From: an uncultured Dialister sp.
GTDB lineage: Bacteria; Bacillota; Negativicutes; Veillonellales; Dialisteraceae
DNA: 64,000 nt
Direction: 5' to 3'
NCBI GenBank assembly: GCA_902462205.1
Contig: CABQAR010000001.1
Coordinates: 186,001 to 250,000 of the forward strand
Shown here in pieces: positions 42,850-51,517 of this stretch (position 1 is the first letter of the stretch; the number at the start of each line of letters is the position of its first letter). Made by a program: the position numbers and the translations under genes. The notes beneath the pieces were generated by a model, which made no database searches, was not told the DNA's origin, and saw only the letters and a list, made by a program, of their open reading frames with translations.

Positions 42850-43872
42850 ATGATAAAAACAGCAGGAGAACTGGCAGAAATCGTTGGCGGAAATTTGTAT
42901 GGAGATTCTTCCGTGGAAATCGATGATGTACGGAGTGCAGAAAGCGCCGGACCGTCCCATGTGACATTTGCGCGGGGAATATATGCGGATCATATAGAGG
43001 AGATGCAGGCAGGAGTTATCCTCGTTGATACCCTTCCCGAAAAATACACTAAGAATCTGATCGTGGTGGAGGATTGCCGTCGTTCTTTCGGTGAATTGAT
43101 CGAGTTGTACCATCCCGAAAGCCATTACGAAGCAGGTACTCATCCGACAGCGATTGTAAGTGATACTGCTGTTATAGGAAAAGATGTAAGCATAATGGCA
43201 TATGCCGTTGTTGATGACGGGGCAGTGATTGGAAACGGTACGGTCGTATTTCCCTATGTTTATATAGGAAAAAATGTTAAAATCGGTGAGAATTGCGAAT
43301 TAAATCCGGGTGCGGTCATTCACGAAAACAGCGTCCTTGGAGATCGGGTAGTGCTTCGTGCACATGCAGTGGTTGGCGGACAGGGGTTCGGTTTTTCTAC
43401 AGATGGCCAGGGACACCATACGCACATCCGCCAATTGGGCAGGACCGTGCTGAAGGATGATGTGGAAATCGGATCCGGAAGTGCCATAGACAATGGAGCG
43501 ATGAATGATACTGTCGTAGGACGCGGGACAAAGATTGATAATCTTGTACATTTAGGGCATAATGTGGAAGTCGGAGAAGACTGTTTCATTATTGCACAGG
43601 TCGGAATCGCAGGAAGTACTAAAATCGGCAATTCCTGCATCTTGGCAGGACAGACAGGAATTACCGGACATATCCATATTACGGATAATGTCATCCTGGG
43701 CGGAAAGACCGGAGTGGTAGGGAATATAGAGGAACCGGGGACTTATGTCGGATATCCCGCACGGCCGCATGGAGACTGGGGCAGGGAGCAGATCATGGTT
43801 ACACGGCTTCCGGAACTGATGAAGAAGGTACGTCGTTTAGAGAAATTACTTGCTGATAAACAAGGTAAATAA
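42850..43872 (+). CDS. lpxD: UDP-3-O-acylglucosamine N-acyltransferase
   Basis: Third step of lipid A synthesis: adds a hydroxyacyl chain from ACP to the sugar amine. The 340-residue protein has the N-terminal uridine-binding domain ([16 protein letters not shown]), a left-handed beta-helix of hexapeptide repeats (about residues 105-300), the catalytic histidine in [14 protein letters not shown], and a short C-terminal helix. ATG 42850, 4 nt after GAGGAGAAGC's core, is preferred to a GTG at 42838. Its presence shows that the organism makes LPS. Confidence 0.95.
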   Translation: MIKTAGELAEIVGGNLYGDSSVEIDDVRSAESAGPSHVTFARGIYADHIEEMQAGVILVDTLPEKYTKNLIVVEDCRRSFGELIELYHPESHYEAGTHPTAIVSDTAVIGKDVSIMAYAVVDDGAVIGNGTVVFPYVYIGKNVKIGENCELNPGAVIHENSVLGDRVVLRAHAVVGGQGFGFSTDGQGHHTHIRQLGRTVLKDDVEIGSGSAIDNGAMNDTVVGRGTKIDNLVHLGHNVEVGEDCFIIAQVGIAGSTKIGNSCILAGQTGITGHIHITDNVILGGKTGVVGNIEEPGTYVGYPARPHGDWGREQIMVTRLPELMKKVRRLEKLLADKQGK

Positions 43873-43922
43873 TTTCCATAGATAGCCCATCAGTATTTCT
43901 TCACATTTTTTCTGATATTTCT

Positions 43923-43951
43923 AAAAAAGGTGCATAGGCATCTTTTTTTAT
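43923..43951 (+). terminator. terminator between lpxD and the lpxL-like gene
   Basis: AAAAAAGGTGC pairs with GCATCTTTTTT (11 bp, one G-T) around an ATAG loop, ending in a run of seven T. It is only about 22 nt before the next start codon, so the downstream gene needs either read-through or a promoter I cannot see. Confidence 0.8.
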
Positions 43952-43972
43952 TACAGGTCTGGCAGGGGTTTT

Positions 43973-44869
43973 ATGAAAGGAACGTATCAGCTTTTAAAAT
44001 TCTTAAGCGCGGTGTGCTGTCGTTTATCTGATAAGAATGCAGAAAGAATGGGCCGGGCACTCGGAAGTTTATTTTGGCACCTTATTCCGACGAAAAGGAA
44101 AAGGCTGGCAGTGGAAAACATTATCCGTGCCGGGCTGGCAGAGGATGCACGAAGGGCAGAAGAAATATCGAGGGCTGCCGCAGTCCGCTTTGGTCCGTTG
44201 GGCGTTTCCATGTTCAGATTTCCGCTGCTGAATAAAGATAATCTATCCAACTATGTGACATTTCATGGAACGGAAAAGCTGGATGAGCTTCTTTCTGCAG
44301 GGAAAGGCTGTGTGCTTGCGGCCAATCATTGCGGCAACTGGGAAATGGAAGGTGCGGCACTGGCGCTTCGCGGATATCCGATTCTTGCTGTTGGAATGAA
44401 ACAGTCCAATCAGGAATTTGACAGGTTTATTCGCGAATACAGAATGATTCCCGGGCAAACGGTAGAATATAAAACAGGAATCCGTGATATGCTTCGGCGT
44501 TTAAAAGAGGGATACTTTGTCGGCCTTTTATGTGATCAGGATCCGGGAGATGCAGGAATCCTTTCTGATTTATTCGGACAGAAGACTCTGACGCCGACAG
44601 GGCCTGCCCATTTCTCCGTTATGACGGGACTTCCGGTCATGACCGTTTTTATCCATCAGACGGGGGAATCAAGGTACGAAATATTTATTGAAGATCCTGT
44701 CCAGCCGAGGGAAGGATTATCCAAGAAGGAAAAAATTCAGCAGATTACGGATGAAATTAACGGGAAACTGGAAACATGGATTAGAAAATACCCTGAAGAA
44801 TGGTTTTGGCTCCATAACAGATGGAAATGGACAGATCGGCTTTATCCGAAGCTCAAGGAGAAGAAATGA
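43973..44869 (+). CDS. LpxL/HtrB-family lipid A late acyltransferase
   Basis: A 298-residue membrane-associated acyltransferase adding secondary acyl chains to lipid A (or acting on phosphatidylinositol mannosides in other groups). The HX4(D/E) catalytic motif appears as NHCGNWE near residue 119, with LLCDQDPGDAG and FFRRTGLPV-type TGLPVMTVF downstream. The C-terminal PEEWFWLHNRWKW is the classic LpxL/LpxM ending. It follows lpxD, separated by a terminator, and overlaps the hydrolase gene. Confidence 0.9.
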   Translation: MKGTYQLLKFLSAVCCRLSDKNAERMGRALGSLFWHLIPTKRKRLAVENIIRAGLAEDARRAEEISRAAAVRFGPLGVSMFRFPLLNKDNLSNYVTFHGTEKLDELLSAGKGCVLAANHCGNWEMEGAALALRGYPILAVGMKQSNQEFDRFIREYRMIPGQTVEYKTGIRDMLRRLKEGYFVGLLCDQDPGDAGILSDLFGQKTLTPTGPAHFSVMTGLPVMTVFIHQTGESRYEIFIEDPVQPREGLSKKEKIQQITDEINGKLETWIRKYPEEWFWLHNRWKWTDRLYPKLKEKK

Positions 44870-45612
44870 TGCAGCTGCAGATTACGAAAGAACGGTATGG
44901 GGAGATTCCCTGCCATATTGTTCATTCTCTTCGTGAGAATGGAAATGCTGTCGTTTTTTATCACGGATGGAGCAGCAGCGCTGAGGCACAGCTGACCAGG
45001 GCCGCCATTCTGGCGATAAACGGATATACAGTTTTTTTACCTGATGCGGTTCATCATGGCGGGCGCGGTCCATTGACAGACTATTATGCTTATGAAGATT
45101 ATGACATCTTTTGGAAAACTATTTTTATGAACATAAATGAGTTTTCTGGTTTAGAAAAATCAGTAAGGGCAAGCGGATGCAGGCAGACGTTCCTGATGGG
45201 GCATTCCATGGGAGGCATGTCTGTACTCGGAATAGCGGCTGCGTATCCTTCATCGATAGACGGCGTTATATCCTTTAATGGGTCCGGGGATTGGGAGCTT
45301 ACCCATTTGTTTATGCAGGCCCGTTTTGGAATTGCCATGGACAGAGAATGGAATTTATATGATGAAATGCAAAGCCTGTCTCCGGTGAACCATCTGTCCG
45401 AATTAAGCGCTGTACCGCTCTTATTGATAAATGGAGAGGCCGATACATCGGTAGATCCTCGCGCGCAGGCACATTTTTATGATCTTCTTTCCAAGGAAAA
45501 AGGAATGGTGGAAAGAATAACATATCCCGGCCTGGGGCATTTTGTCACCACGAATATGATGGATGATGCATTGGCATGGCTCGATGAAATCAGAAAGAAC
45601 GAAAACGACTGA
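44866..45612 (+). CDS. alpha/beta hydrolase
   Basis: A 248-residue alpha/beta-hydrolase-fold protein. The nucleophile elbow is GHSMGG near residue 108, an oxyanion-type FYHGWSSSA lies near residue 30, an acid candidate is in INGEADTSVDP, and the histidine is in GLGHFVTTNMM. It is cytoplasmic (no signal peptide) and resembles YitV/prolyl-oligopeptidase-type esterases. AAGGAG precedes ATGATG at 44866/44869, overlapping the stop of the lpxL-like gene, so it is coupled to it. Substrate unknown. Confidence 0.85.
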   Translation: MMQLQITKERYGEIPCHIVHSLRENGNAVVFYHGWSSSAEAQLTRAAILAINGYTVFLPDAVHHGGRGPLTDYYAYEDYDIFWKTIFMNINEFSGLEKSVRASGCRQTFLMGHSMGGMSVLGIAAAYPSSIDGVISFNGSGDWELTHLFMQARFGIAMDREWNLYDEMQSLSPVNHLSELSAVPLLLINGEADTSVDPRAQAHFYDLLSKEKGMVERITYPGLGHFVTTNMMDDALAWLDEIRKNEND

Positions 45613-45643
45613 ATAAAAAAATTTATACAAAAGAGGCGGAATC

Positions 45644-46849
45644 TTGAATGGTCGGAATGTAATTGTATTAATAGGAAGCATGTTCTTAGTTGCTTCCGGG
45701 TACACGATGGTTATTCCCTTTTTGCCGCTGTATCTTCTTGAGCTTGGCGTGGCTCCTTCTGAAATAGGAACCTGGTCCGGGCTTGTTTTCTCCATATGTT
45801 TTTTGGTGGCGGGGATCATGAGTCCTGTCTGGGGGAAATTGGCAGATGCCGGTGGGAAAAAGAGGATGGCTGTCCGTGCCGCAGTCCTTCTCGGGTTTTC
45901 TTACCTGTTCGGAGGTCTTTGCCAAAACGAATACCAGTTATTTGCAGCCAGAGCGTTTCAGGGCGTTGCGAATGGGTATGTGGCGGCTGCCATGACGATT
46001 ATTTCCGCGAGCACGAAGCCGGAAAGGCTTGGCGTCGTACTTGGATTCTCACAGACGTCTCTTATTATCGGCGGGATTTGCGGGCCTCTCATGGGTGGCG
46101 TGATTTCTCATTTGGCAGGAATGCGGAACTGTTTCTTTATTTCTGCCGTACTCTTATGGCTGGTCAGTCTGGCAGTGATTGTTTTTGTAACAGAACCTCC
46201 GGCGAAGGAGAACACGGAAGCTCCATCAAAACGATCTGAAGCGGAAAGCTCCATGATGGCTGATTTGCAATATGCCTATCATAATACGCATTTAAGGGAA
46301 TTGCTGGTAATCACCTTTCTTCTCCAATGCACGATCCTTATGATACAGCCAGTCACCTCTCTATATGTAGGAGAGCTGATGGGAACGATGGATGGTGTCG
46401 AGGTAACGGCAGGATTCATCATGAGCGCAGGAGGGATTGCAGGTGCATTGACCACGGCGCTGTGGGGGAAGTTCGGGCAGAATCACGGATATTATTTCGC
46501 CATGCTGGTTACCATGGTGAGTGCAGGCATCCTTACGATATTACAGGCTGTCCCCGACCAGATCCTTGGGTTTGCAATCTGTCAGTTTTTTGTGGGCTGC
46601 TTTATTGTCGGAGTCAATCCTTCGCTTAATGCCGCCCTCGTAAAATACACACCTGCCTCATTCCATGGACGTGTCTTCGGTCTCTCGACCGCGGCACAGC
46701 AGTTTGGAAACATGGCAGGTCCGCTGCTTGCTGCGGTGGTCATGTATTCTGCCCTTTGGCACGTATATGTGCTTGCAGGCGTCATACAGCTCTTTATCGG
46801 AGGATGCCTCTATTGGAACCATGTGCGCGTGGGAGAATCAGGAAAATGA
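45644..46849 (+). CDS. MFS transporter (drug-exporter type)
   Basis: A 401-residue, 12-segment major facilitator protein. GSMFLVASGYTMVIPFLPLYL begins the first helix, the loop 2-3 motif appears as GKLADAGGKKRM, and GFSQTSLIIGGICGPLMGGVI resembles the exporter motif C in helix 5. A cytoplasmic loop with acidic and basic residues splits the two halves near residue 200. The start is TTG with AGAGG 7 nt upstream. Likely an efflux pump for small molecules; the substrate cannot be read. Confidence 0.88.
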   Translation: MNGRNVIVLIGSMFLVASGYTMVIPFLPLYLLELGVAPSEIGTWSGLVFSICFLVAGIMSPVWGKLADAGGKKRMAVRAAVLLGFSYLFGGLCQNEYQLFAARAFQGVANGYVAAAMTIISASTKPERLGVVLGFSQTSLIIGGICGPLMGGVISHLAGMRNCFFISAVLLWLVSLAVIVFVTEPPAKENTEAPSKRSEAESSMMADLQYAYHNTHLRELLVITFLLQCTILMIQPVTSLYVGELMGTMDGVEVTAGFIMSAGGIAGALTTALWGKFGQNHGYYFAMLVTMVSAGILTILQAVPDQILGFAICQFFVGCFIVGVNPSLNAALVKYTPASFHGRVFGLSTAAQQFGNMAGPLLAAVVMYSALWHVYVLAGVIQLFIGGCLYWNHVRVGESGK

Positions 46850-46851
46850 AT

Positions 46852-46881
46852 AAGGTCCGGACATGAATCCGGGCCTTTTAT
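46852..46881 (+). terminator. terminator after the MFS gene
   Basis: AAGGTCCGGA / TCCGGGCCTT (10 bp, one T-G pair) with a CATGAA loop and TTATA tail, directly after the stop codon. Confidence 0.8.
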
Positions 46882-46910
46882 AATGGCTGATATTGATTCT
46901 TATGGGATAT

Positions 46911-46939
46911 TTGAAAATACTTTTGTTTGTTGGTATTCT
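46911..46939 (+). promoter_or_regulatory. possible promoter of the nucleoside kinase gene
   Basis: TTGAAA (46911-46916), 17 nt, TATTCT (46934-46939), ending 41 nt before the ATG. Confidence 0.5.
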
Positions 46940-46980
46940 TAAAATACAGATTACACAGATGAATCAGACAAGGAGGAGCC

Positions 46981-48621
46981 ATGAAGATTACCTGTGAGGG
47001 GAAAGTATACGATTTATTTGATGGCGCTACACCGCAAAATCTATGGAATATTGTCCGCGGGGAACGAACGAGGAATGATGCCGTCCTTGCTGATTGTGAA
47101 GGGGATATCATTGATTTTCAGACACCGTTCAAGACAGATACCAGCGTAGAGTGGATTCCGCTCGATTCACCCCTTGCGCATCGTGCATACCAGAGGTCAC
47201 TGATCATGCTGCTGGTCATCGCCGTTAAAGAAATATATGGCACAGACATGGATGTGGAAGTGGAACATGCACTGGGGAAGTCGCTTTATTGTGAGTTTAG
47301 TGACGGACATGTCCCTTTACAGAAAGAGTTAAATGTTCTTTCCAAGAAAATGGAAGAAATCGTGAAAGAAGGGCGGGATATTGCGCAGTTATCCGTCGGT
47401 ACATCAAGAGCGGCCGCATTTTTGCGGCTGAAAGGGAGAGAAAGGGATGCACAGCTCCTTTCTCAGCTGAGCGTGCAGGAAATCAACGTCAGCCAATGCG
47501 GAAATTTCATCGACTATTTCTTTGGGCCGATGCTTCCGGATATGAGTTTCTTAAAGCTTTTCCGATTATCTTCTTATGCGCCAGGGGTCCTTCTGCGTGT
47601 TCCTGCACCGGGAGAAACAGAACTGAAAGCAGAGAAAGAGACGCCTTTGTTTGCCCGTGTATTTTTAGAATCACAAAACTGGAGCGAGCTGATCGGGTGC
47701 CATTCGTTGCCGGAGCTTAATTCAGCGATTGACAGCGGTTCCATTGTTGACCTGATTGCAGTGGCAGAAGCGCTGCATGAGAAAAGACTGGCAGAATTGG
47801 CGGATGAAATCTGTGGGCAGAAGCCGGAAATCCGTCTGGTATGCATTGCAGGACCGTCATCCTCAGGAAAAACGACATTCATGAAACGGCTGATCATCCA
47901 TCTGTGGGTGAATGGAATCCATCCCGTCATGCTGTCCTTGGATGATTATTTCAAGAACAGGGATGAAATCGGAAAAGACAGCTGGGAGAATCTGGAAGCT
48001 CTGGACTTATCGCTGTTTGAAGATACGGTGATGAACCTGCTGGAAGGAAAGGAAGTCCGTCTGCCCCGATTTAATTTTGTGACGGGAAAAAAGGAATGGC
48101 AGGAAGAATGCGTCAGTCTGGAAAAAGGCCAGCCAATACTGGTAGAAGGCCTCCACGCCCTGAATCCGGAATTGACCTATTTTGTCCCGGGCTACCAGTG
48201 CATGCATGTGTATCTCTCAGCGCTGACACAGCTTACCATTAATAACCACAATCGGATTTCCACGTCTGATACCCGATTACTGCGCAGGATGGTCAGGGAT
48301 GTGAAGTTTAGGGGAAACAGCCCTGAGCATACGCTTTCAGTCTGGGATTCTGTAAGAAAAGGGGAAGAACAGAATATTTTTTCTTTCCAGAACCGGGCGG
48401 ATAAGGTTTTCAATTCAGCTTTGATTTATGAATTGCCAGTATTGAAAAGGCTTGCAGTGCCTATGCTGAATAAAATTTCCAAAGGAGAGGCTTTGTATTC
48501 TGAAGCACAACGGCTGATTCATTTTCTGGAGCCATTCAGGGAAATCGATCCTGCCTTTGTTCCGGATAATTCGTTGTTGCGTGAATTCATAGGGCATAAG
48601 CCGGTGGATTATAAAGGATAA
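46981..48621 (+). CDS. nucleoside kinase with ThrRS-like N-terminal region (uridine kinase family)
   Basis: A 546-residue two-part protein. The N-terminal half begins with a TGS-like domain (residues 1-60), followed by a ThrRS-editing-like region (RAYQRSLIMLLVIAVKEIYG, EHALGKSLYCEF). The C-terminal half (from about 285) is a uridine-kinase-type P-loop kinase with Walker A AGPSSSGKTTF, LSLDDYFKNRDE, and LVEGLHALNP. This fusion is widespread in Firmicutes and related groups and annotated as nucleoside kinase; the role of the N-terminal half is unclear. AAGGAGGAG precedes the ATG. Confidence 0.9.
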   Translation: MKITCEGKVYDLFDGATPQNLWNIVRGERTRNDAVLADCEGDIIDFQTPFKTDTSVEWIPLDSPLAHRAYQRSLIMLLVIAVKEIYGTDMDVEVEHALGKSLYCEFSDGHVPLQKELNVLSKKMEEIVKEGRDIAQLSVGTSRAAAFLRLKGRERDAQLLSQLSVQEINVSQCGNFIDYFFGPMLPDMSFLKLFRLSSYAPGVLLRVPAPGETELKAEKETPLFARVFLESQNWSELIGCHSLPELNSAIDSGSIVDLIAVAEALHEKRLAELADEICGQKPEIRLVCIAGPSSSGKTTFMKRLIIHLWVNGIHPVMLSLDDYFKNRDEIGKDSWENLEALDLSLFEDTVMNLLEGKEVRLPRFNFVTGKKEWQEECVSLEKGQPILVEGLHALNPELTYFVPGYQCMHVYLSALTQLTINNHNRISTSDTRLLRRMVRDVKFRGNSPEHTLSVWDSVRKGEEQNIFSFQNRADKVFNSALIYELPVLKRLAVPMLNKISKGEALYSEAQRLIHFLEPFREIDPAFVPDNSLLREFIGHKPVDYKG

Positions 48622-48633
48622 AGCAAATAAAAA

Positions 48634-48662
48634 TTGACTATATCGAAAAATAACGATATAAT
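48634..48662 (+). promoter_or_regulatory. promoter of the trxB-like gene
   Basis: TTGACT (48634-48639), 17 nt, TATAAT (48657-48662), about 27 nt before AGGAGG and the start codon. Near-consensus. Confidence 0.85.
48639..48660. promoter_or_regulatory. inverted repeat inside the trxB promoter (candidate operator)
   Basis: TATATCG-N8-CGATATA, a perfect 7-bp inverted repeat whose arms cover the spacer and the -10 box. A bound dimeric repressor would block RNA polymerase. The regulator is not known; a redox-responsive one would fit the downstream gene. Confidence 0.5.
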
Positions 48663-48695
48663 GAAATAAATAAAACTACATAGGAGGACAATGAG

Positions 48696-49613
48696 ATGGA
48701 TATAACGGACGTGCTGATCGTCGGCGGAGGACCGGCGGGCCTGAATGCGGCTCTTTATGCGGTAAGAAAAGAATTATCCGTCACCGTGGTGACGACTGAC
48801 ATAGGCGGACAGATGCTGCTCACGAATGAAATTGAAAATTATTTAGGGTTCCCCACAATCTCAGGCTTTGAATTAGTGGATAAGATGGAAGCCCATGTCC
48901 GGCAATATCCGGTTCAATTCGTAACGGCAAATGTAAAAACATTGGAACGTCTTGCTGATGGGAATTTCGCAGTCCATTTGGATGATGGGAAAACCCTCGT
49001 GGGGAAGACTTGTATTTTAACGGCAGGCAAGAAAAGCAGAACGCTTGATATTCCCGGGGAAATGGAATATACGGGACGGGGTGTCAGCTATTGTGCGACC
49101 TGTGACGGGCCGTTTTATAGAAAAAAGACCGTAGCCATTGTTGGAGGTGGAGATAGTGCCGTTCAGGCGGCAATCGAGCTTTCCGTTATTGCCGAAAAAG
49201 TGTATCTTCTCGTAAGAAGCCGTATCCGTGCGGCGGAAATCGTTGTAAAACGAATGAATGAAAAGAAAAATATCGAGGTCCTGATGCAGCATATACCGGT
49301 GCAGGTGAAGGGTGAAAAGAAGGTCACCGGCGTGGTCGTAAAAAATAAAGCGGACGATTCGGAAAAAGAACTGGTCGTAGACGGCGTGTTTGTTGAAGCA
49401 GGCGGATTGCCTAATAACAGCTATCTGCCTGGCGATGTGGATACCAATGCTCTCGGCGAGATCATAACCGATAAGGAAGGAAAGACAAATGTTCCCGGAT
49501 TATTTGCGGCTGGTGATGTAACCGATTGTAAGAACAAGCAGGTCATTATTGCAGCAGGTGAAGGTGCTGCTGCCGCGCTGGCAGCTCATGAATATCTTTT
49601 GAGGCGTGAGTGA
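48696..49613 (+). CDS. trxB: thioredoxin reductase-like flavoprotein
   Basis: A 305-residue FAD/NAD(P)H pyridine nucleotide-disulfide oxidoreductase. FAD site DVLIVGGGPAGLNAA at the N-terminus, redox-active CATC (Cys133 and Cys136), NAD(P) site VAIVGGGDSAVQAAIEL, and C-terminal GLFAAGDVTDCKNKQVIIAAGEG are all in family order. It reduces thioredoxin or a thioredoxin-like partner such as AhpC. Slightly short, and the second half resembles AhpF-type proteins, so the partner is uncertain. A promoter with an internal palindrome suggests regulated expression. nth overlaps its stop (TGATG). Confidence 0.9.
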   Translation: MDITDVLIVGGGPAGLNAALYAVRKELSVTVVTTDIGGQMLLTNEIENYLGFPTISGFELVDKMEAHVRQYPVQFVTANVKTLERLADGNFAVHLDDGKTLVGKTCILTAGKKSRTLDIPGEMEYTGRGVSYCATCDGPFYRKKTVAIVGGGDSAVQAAIELSVIAEKVYLLVRSRIRAAEIVVKRMNEKKNIEVLMQHIPVQVKGEKKVTGVVVKNKADDSEKELVVDGVFVEAGGLPNNSYLPGDVDTNALGEIITDKEGKTNVPGLFAAGDVTDCKNKQVIIAAGEGAAAALAAHEYLLRRE

Positions 49614-50266
49614 TGCGGGTCACAAAAGCGATAAGGGCAGAACAGCTTCGGCGATTGGCCGCTGTTTATAAGGACGATGGGACGATGCTTTCCTTCCGCA
49701 GTCCGTTCACATTGCTTGTGGCGGTCATATTATCTGCCCAGTGCACCGATAAACGGGTGAATATCATTACCGGCCGTATTTTCCCACGGCTGGATACGCC
49801 GGAAAAGATGGCACAATTATCCGCTTCTGAATTGGAAGCGGAAATCCATGATTGCGGGTTGTATAAGGCAAAAGCAAAGAATCTGCTTGGCATGTGCCGG
49901 ATGCTGATTGAAGAATACAATGGAAAGGTACCGGAAGCTTTTGATGATCTGGTCCGTCTGCCGGGAGTAGGAAGGAAAACCGCGAACGTGGTACGGAGCG
50001 TGGCCTTCGGCTATCCGGCCATCGCAGTGGATACACATGTATTCCGCGTTTCCAATCGATTGAAGCTGGCAGTGGGGGATACACCGGATAAGGTGGAAGA
50101 AGGGCTAAAGAAAGCAATTCCCATGAAAGACTGGTCTTCTGCGCATCATTGGCTTATCTGGCATGGGCGCAGAGTGTGCCACGCTAGAAATCCGGCTTGT
50201 GAAACCTGCTTTCTGTCCGATATATGTCCTTCCAGCCTGATAAAGAATGTGCATCAGAAAAATTAA
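49613..50266 (+). CDS. nth: endonuclease III
   Basis: Base-excision-repair DNA glycosylase/AP lyase for oxidised pyrimidines. The 217-residue protein has the helix-hairpin-helix LPGVGRKTANVV with the catalytic lysine, followed by AIAVDTHVFRV with the catalytic aspartate, and the [4Fe-4S] ligands C-X6-C-X2-C-X5-C at CHARNPACETCFLSDIC. ATG 49613 has GAGG 8 nt upstream; the GTG at 49610 overlaps the trxB stop. Ends at a strong bidirectional terminator. Confidence 0.96.
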   Translation: MRVTKAIRAEQLRRLAAVYKDDGTMLSFRSPFTLLVAVILSAQCTDKRVNIITGRIFPRLDTPEKMAQLSASELEAEIHDCGLYKAKAKNLLGMCRMLIEEYNGKVPEAFDDLVRLPGVGRKTANVVRSVAFGYPAIAVDTHVFRVSNRLKLAVGDTPDKVEEGLKKAIPMKDWSSAHHWLIWHGRRVCHARNPACETCFLSDICPSSLIKNVHQKN

Positions 50267-50285
50267 ATCATTCCTGACGCAAATA

Positions 50286-50320
50286 AAAACGCTGTTTTCG
50301 CAATGAAAACAGCGTTTTAG
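50286..50320. terminator. bidirectional terminator between nth and the minus-strand membrane gene
   Basis: A perfect 14-bp stem AAAACGCTGTTTTC / GAAAACAGCGTTTT with a GCAAT loop. A/T-rich ends on both sides make it work in both directions. Confidence 0.92.
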
Positions 50321-50334
50321 CTTGTCTATGAAAA

Positions 50335-51300
50335 TCAGAACATGTTCCATATTCCTGTAAAGCCGTAATAACTATGGTTTAAAAATGCATCGACAGGAGC
50401 GGTGACACCGATAGGCGTAGGTGCGGTCAGGAAAAGAAGGAAGGCTGCCAGTACGGTAATGCCGAGGGCTACCAGATTGGTTTTCCCTTTTCCGCTCATT
50501 TCATAGTAACCAAACAGACGCAGTCCGATGGCTGAGAAGAATACGATAACCATGCCGCAGAGGGAGAAAATGCCAAAAAGGATGTTTGCCATGACAAAGG
50601 TGATGAAGAAGGCAGGAAGGAAGATGAAGGGAAGATTGAAGGCAAGGCGCGTCGGATTGACATTTCTTTTCAGGTCATCAATCCAATCTGCCATATCAAA
50701 TCCAAACAGTCCGGCAGGAATAAAGGAAGCGATGATCACCTTGTCCCAAGCGGAAGACAGGCGGTCACGATCGTTTCCAATCCACCAGAAAAAGGCGCAC
50801 AGTGCAAGAATCACGATTCCGCCGAATCCATAGTACAGGTTGTCAGGAATAAACTTTACGGCAATCATGGCAATTGTCATGATGACAACGCCGGAGATGA
50901 TGTAAGGGATAAGCTCATTATTTGACATGCGGCGTTCAGCAGGGAGTTCCGCACGCATCTTGGAAAGAACCTCCGACATGAAGACAAGGAGGAAGATGGC
51001 AAGTCCTGCAAAAGGATACAGGAATAAGGCGATGATGATGAGTGCTATGGCCGGTACGATTTTCAGGCCGGTAAAGACTTCCATCTTTTTAAAGTTGACC
51101 CGATTTTTCTGCGTATAAATGGTCAAACGCATAAATACGAGGTATGTCAGCATCATTCCGATCGTTTCCAGCGGGGTGGCACCCATGTATACCACGGAGC
51201 AGAAAACCAGAATAGACATCACGGCACCGGAAAAACGGGCGACGATGGCACTGAATAATCCGATATTCAGAAAATAAACGAGGGTGGTTACGAAATCCAA
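50335..51300 (-). CDS. polytopic membrane protein of unknown function
   Basis: About 321 residues with eight to nine hydrophobic segments in two groups separated by a charged loop (SKMRAELPAERRMSNNELIP, about residues 113-132). The first 90 residues (LNIGLFSAIVARFSGAVMSILVF) loosely recall TauE/SafE permeases, but the glycine-rich signatures are missing. ATG 51309 directly abuts GGAG (0 nt), while TTG 51300 is 9 nt from it, so TTG is chosen; the difference is three residues. It has its own promoter and faces away from pncA. Function unknown; a transporter is likely. Confidence 0.7.
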   Translation of the reverse strand: MDFVTTLVYFLNIGLFSAIVARFSGAVMSILVFCSVVYMGATPLETIGMMLTYLVFMRLTIYTQKNRVNFKKMEVFTGLKIVPAIALIIIALFLYPFAGLAIFLLVFMSEVLSKMRAELPAERRMSNNELIPYIISGVVIMTIAMIAVKFIPDNLYYGFGGIVILALCAFFWWIGNDRDRLSSAWDKVIIASFIPAGLFGFDMADWIDDLKRNVNPTRLAFNLPFIFLPAFFITFVMANILFGIFSLCGMVIVFFSAIGLRLFGYYEMSGKGKTNLVALGITVLAAFLLFLTAPTPIGVTAPVDAFLNHSYYGFTGIWNMF

Positions 51301-51368
51301 AACATCCATCTCCTTAATCTTAATTCATGAAAGTCATCAAATATCCTTTTAGGATAGAGTACCTTCAA

Positions 51369-51397
51369 AGTATACCCATAAAAAAGAGTTGGTGCAA
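51369..51397 (-). promoter_or_regulatory. promoter of the minus-strand membrane gene
   Basis: On the minus strand TTGCAC (51397-51392), 17 nt, TATACT (51374-51369), about 70 nt upstream of the start. Confidence 0.65.
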
Positions 51398-51447
51398 GGT
51401 AGAAATAAAAACTTCCCATGGAAGTGTGTGCAGGGGGAAATGTTACT

Positions 51448-51476
51448 TTTACATGGTAGTTGAAAACTGTTAAAAT
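51448..51476 (+). promoter_or_regulatory. promoter of the pncA-thiL group
   Basis: TTTACA (51448-51453), 17 nt, TAAAAT (51471-51476), about 40 nt before the start. It diverges from the minus-strand promoter about 75 nt away. Confidence 0.7.
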
Positions 51477-51517
51477 GTAATGGAATAATAAATCATTGAA
51501 TGAGTGAGGGGATACGC

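Noticed and set aside
51411..51425. ACTTCC-CAT-GGAAGT inverted repeat upstream of pncA
   Set aside because: Only 6 bp with a 3-nt loop and centred on CCATGG; it lies outside both promoters, and I see no reason to call it an operator.
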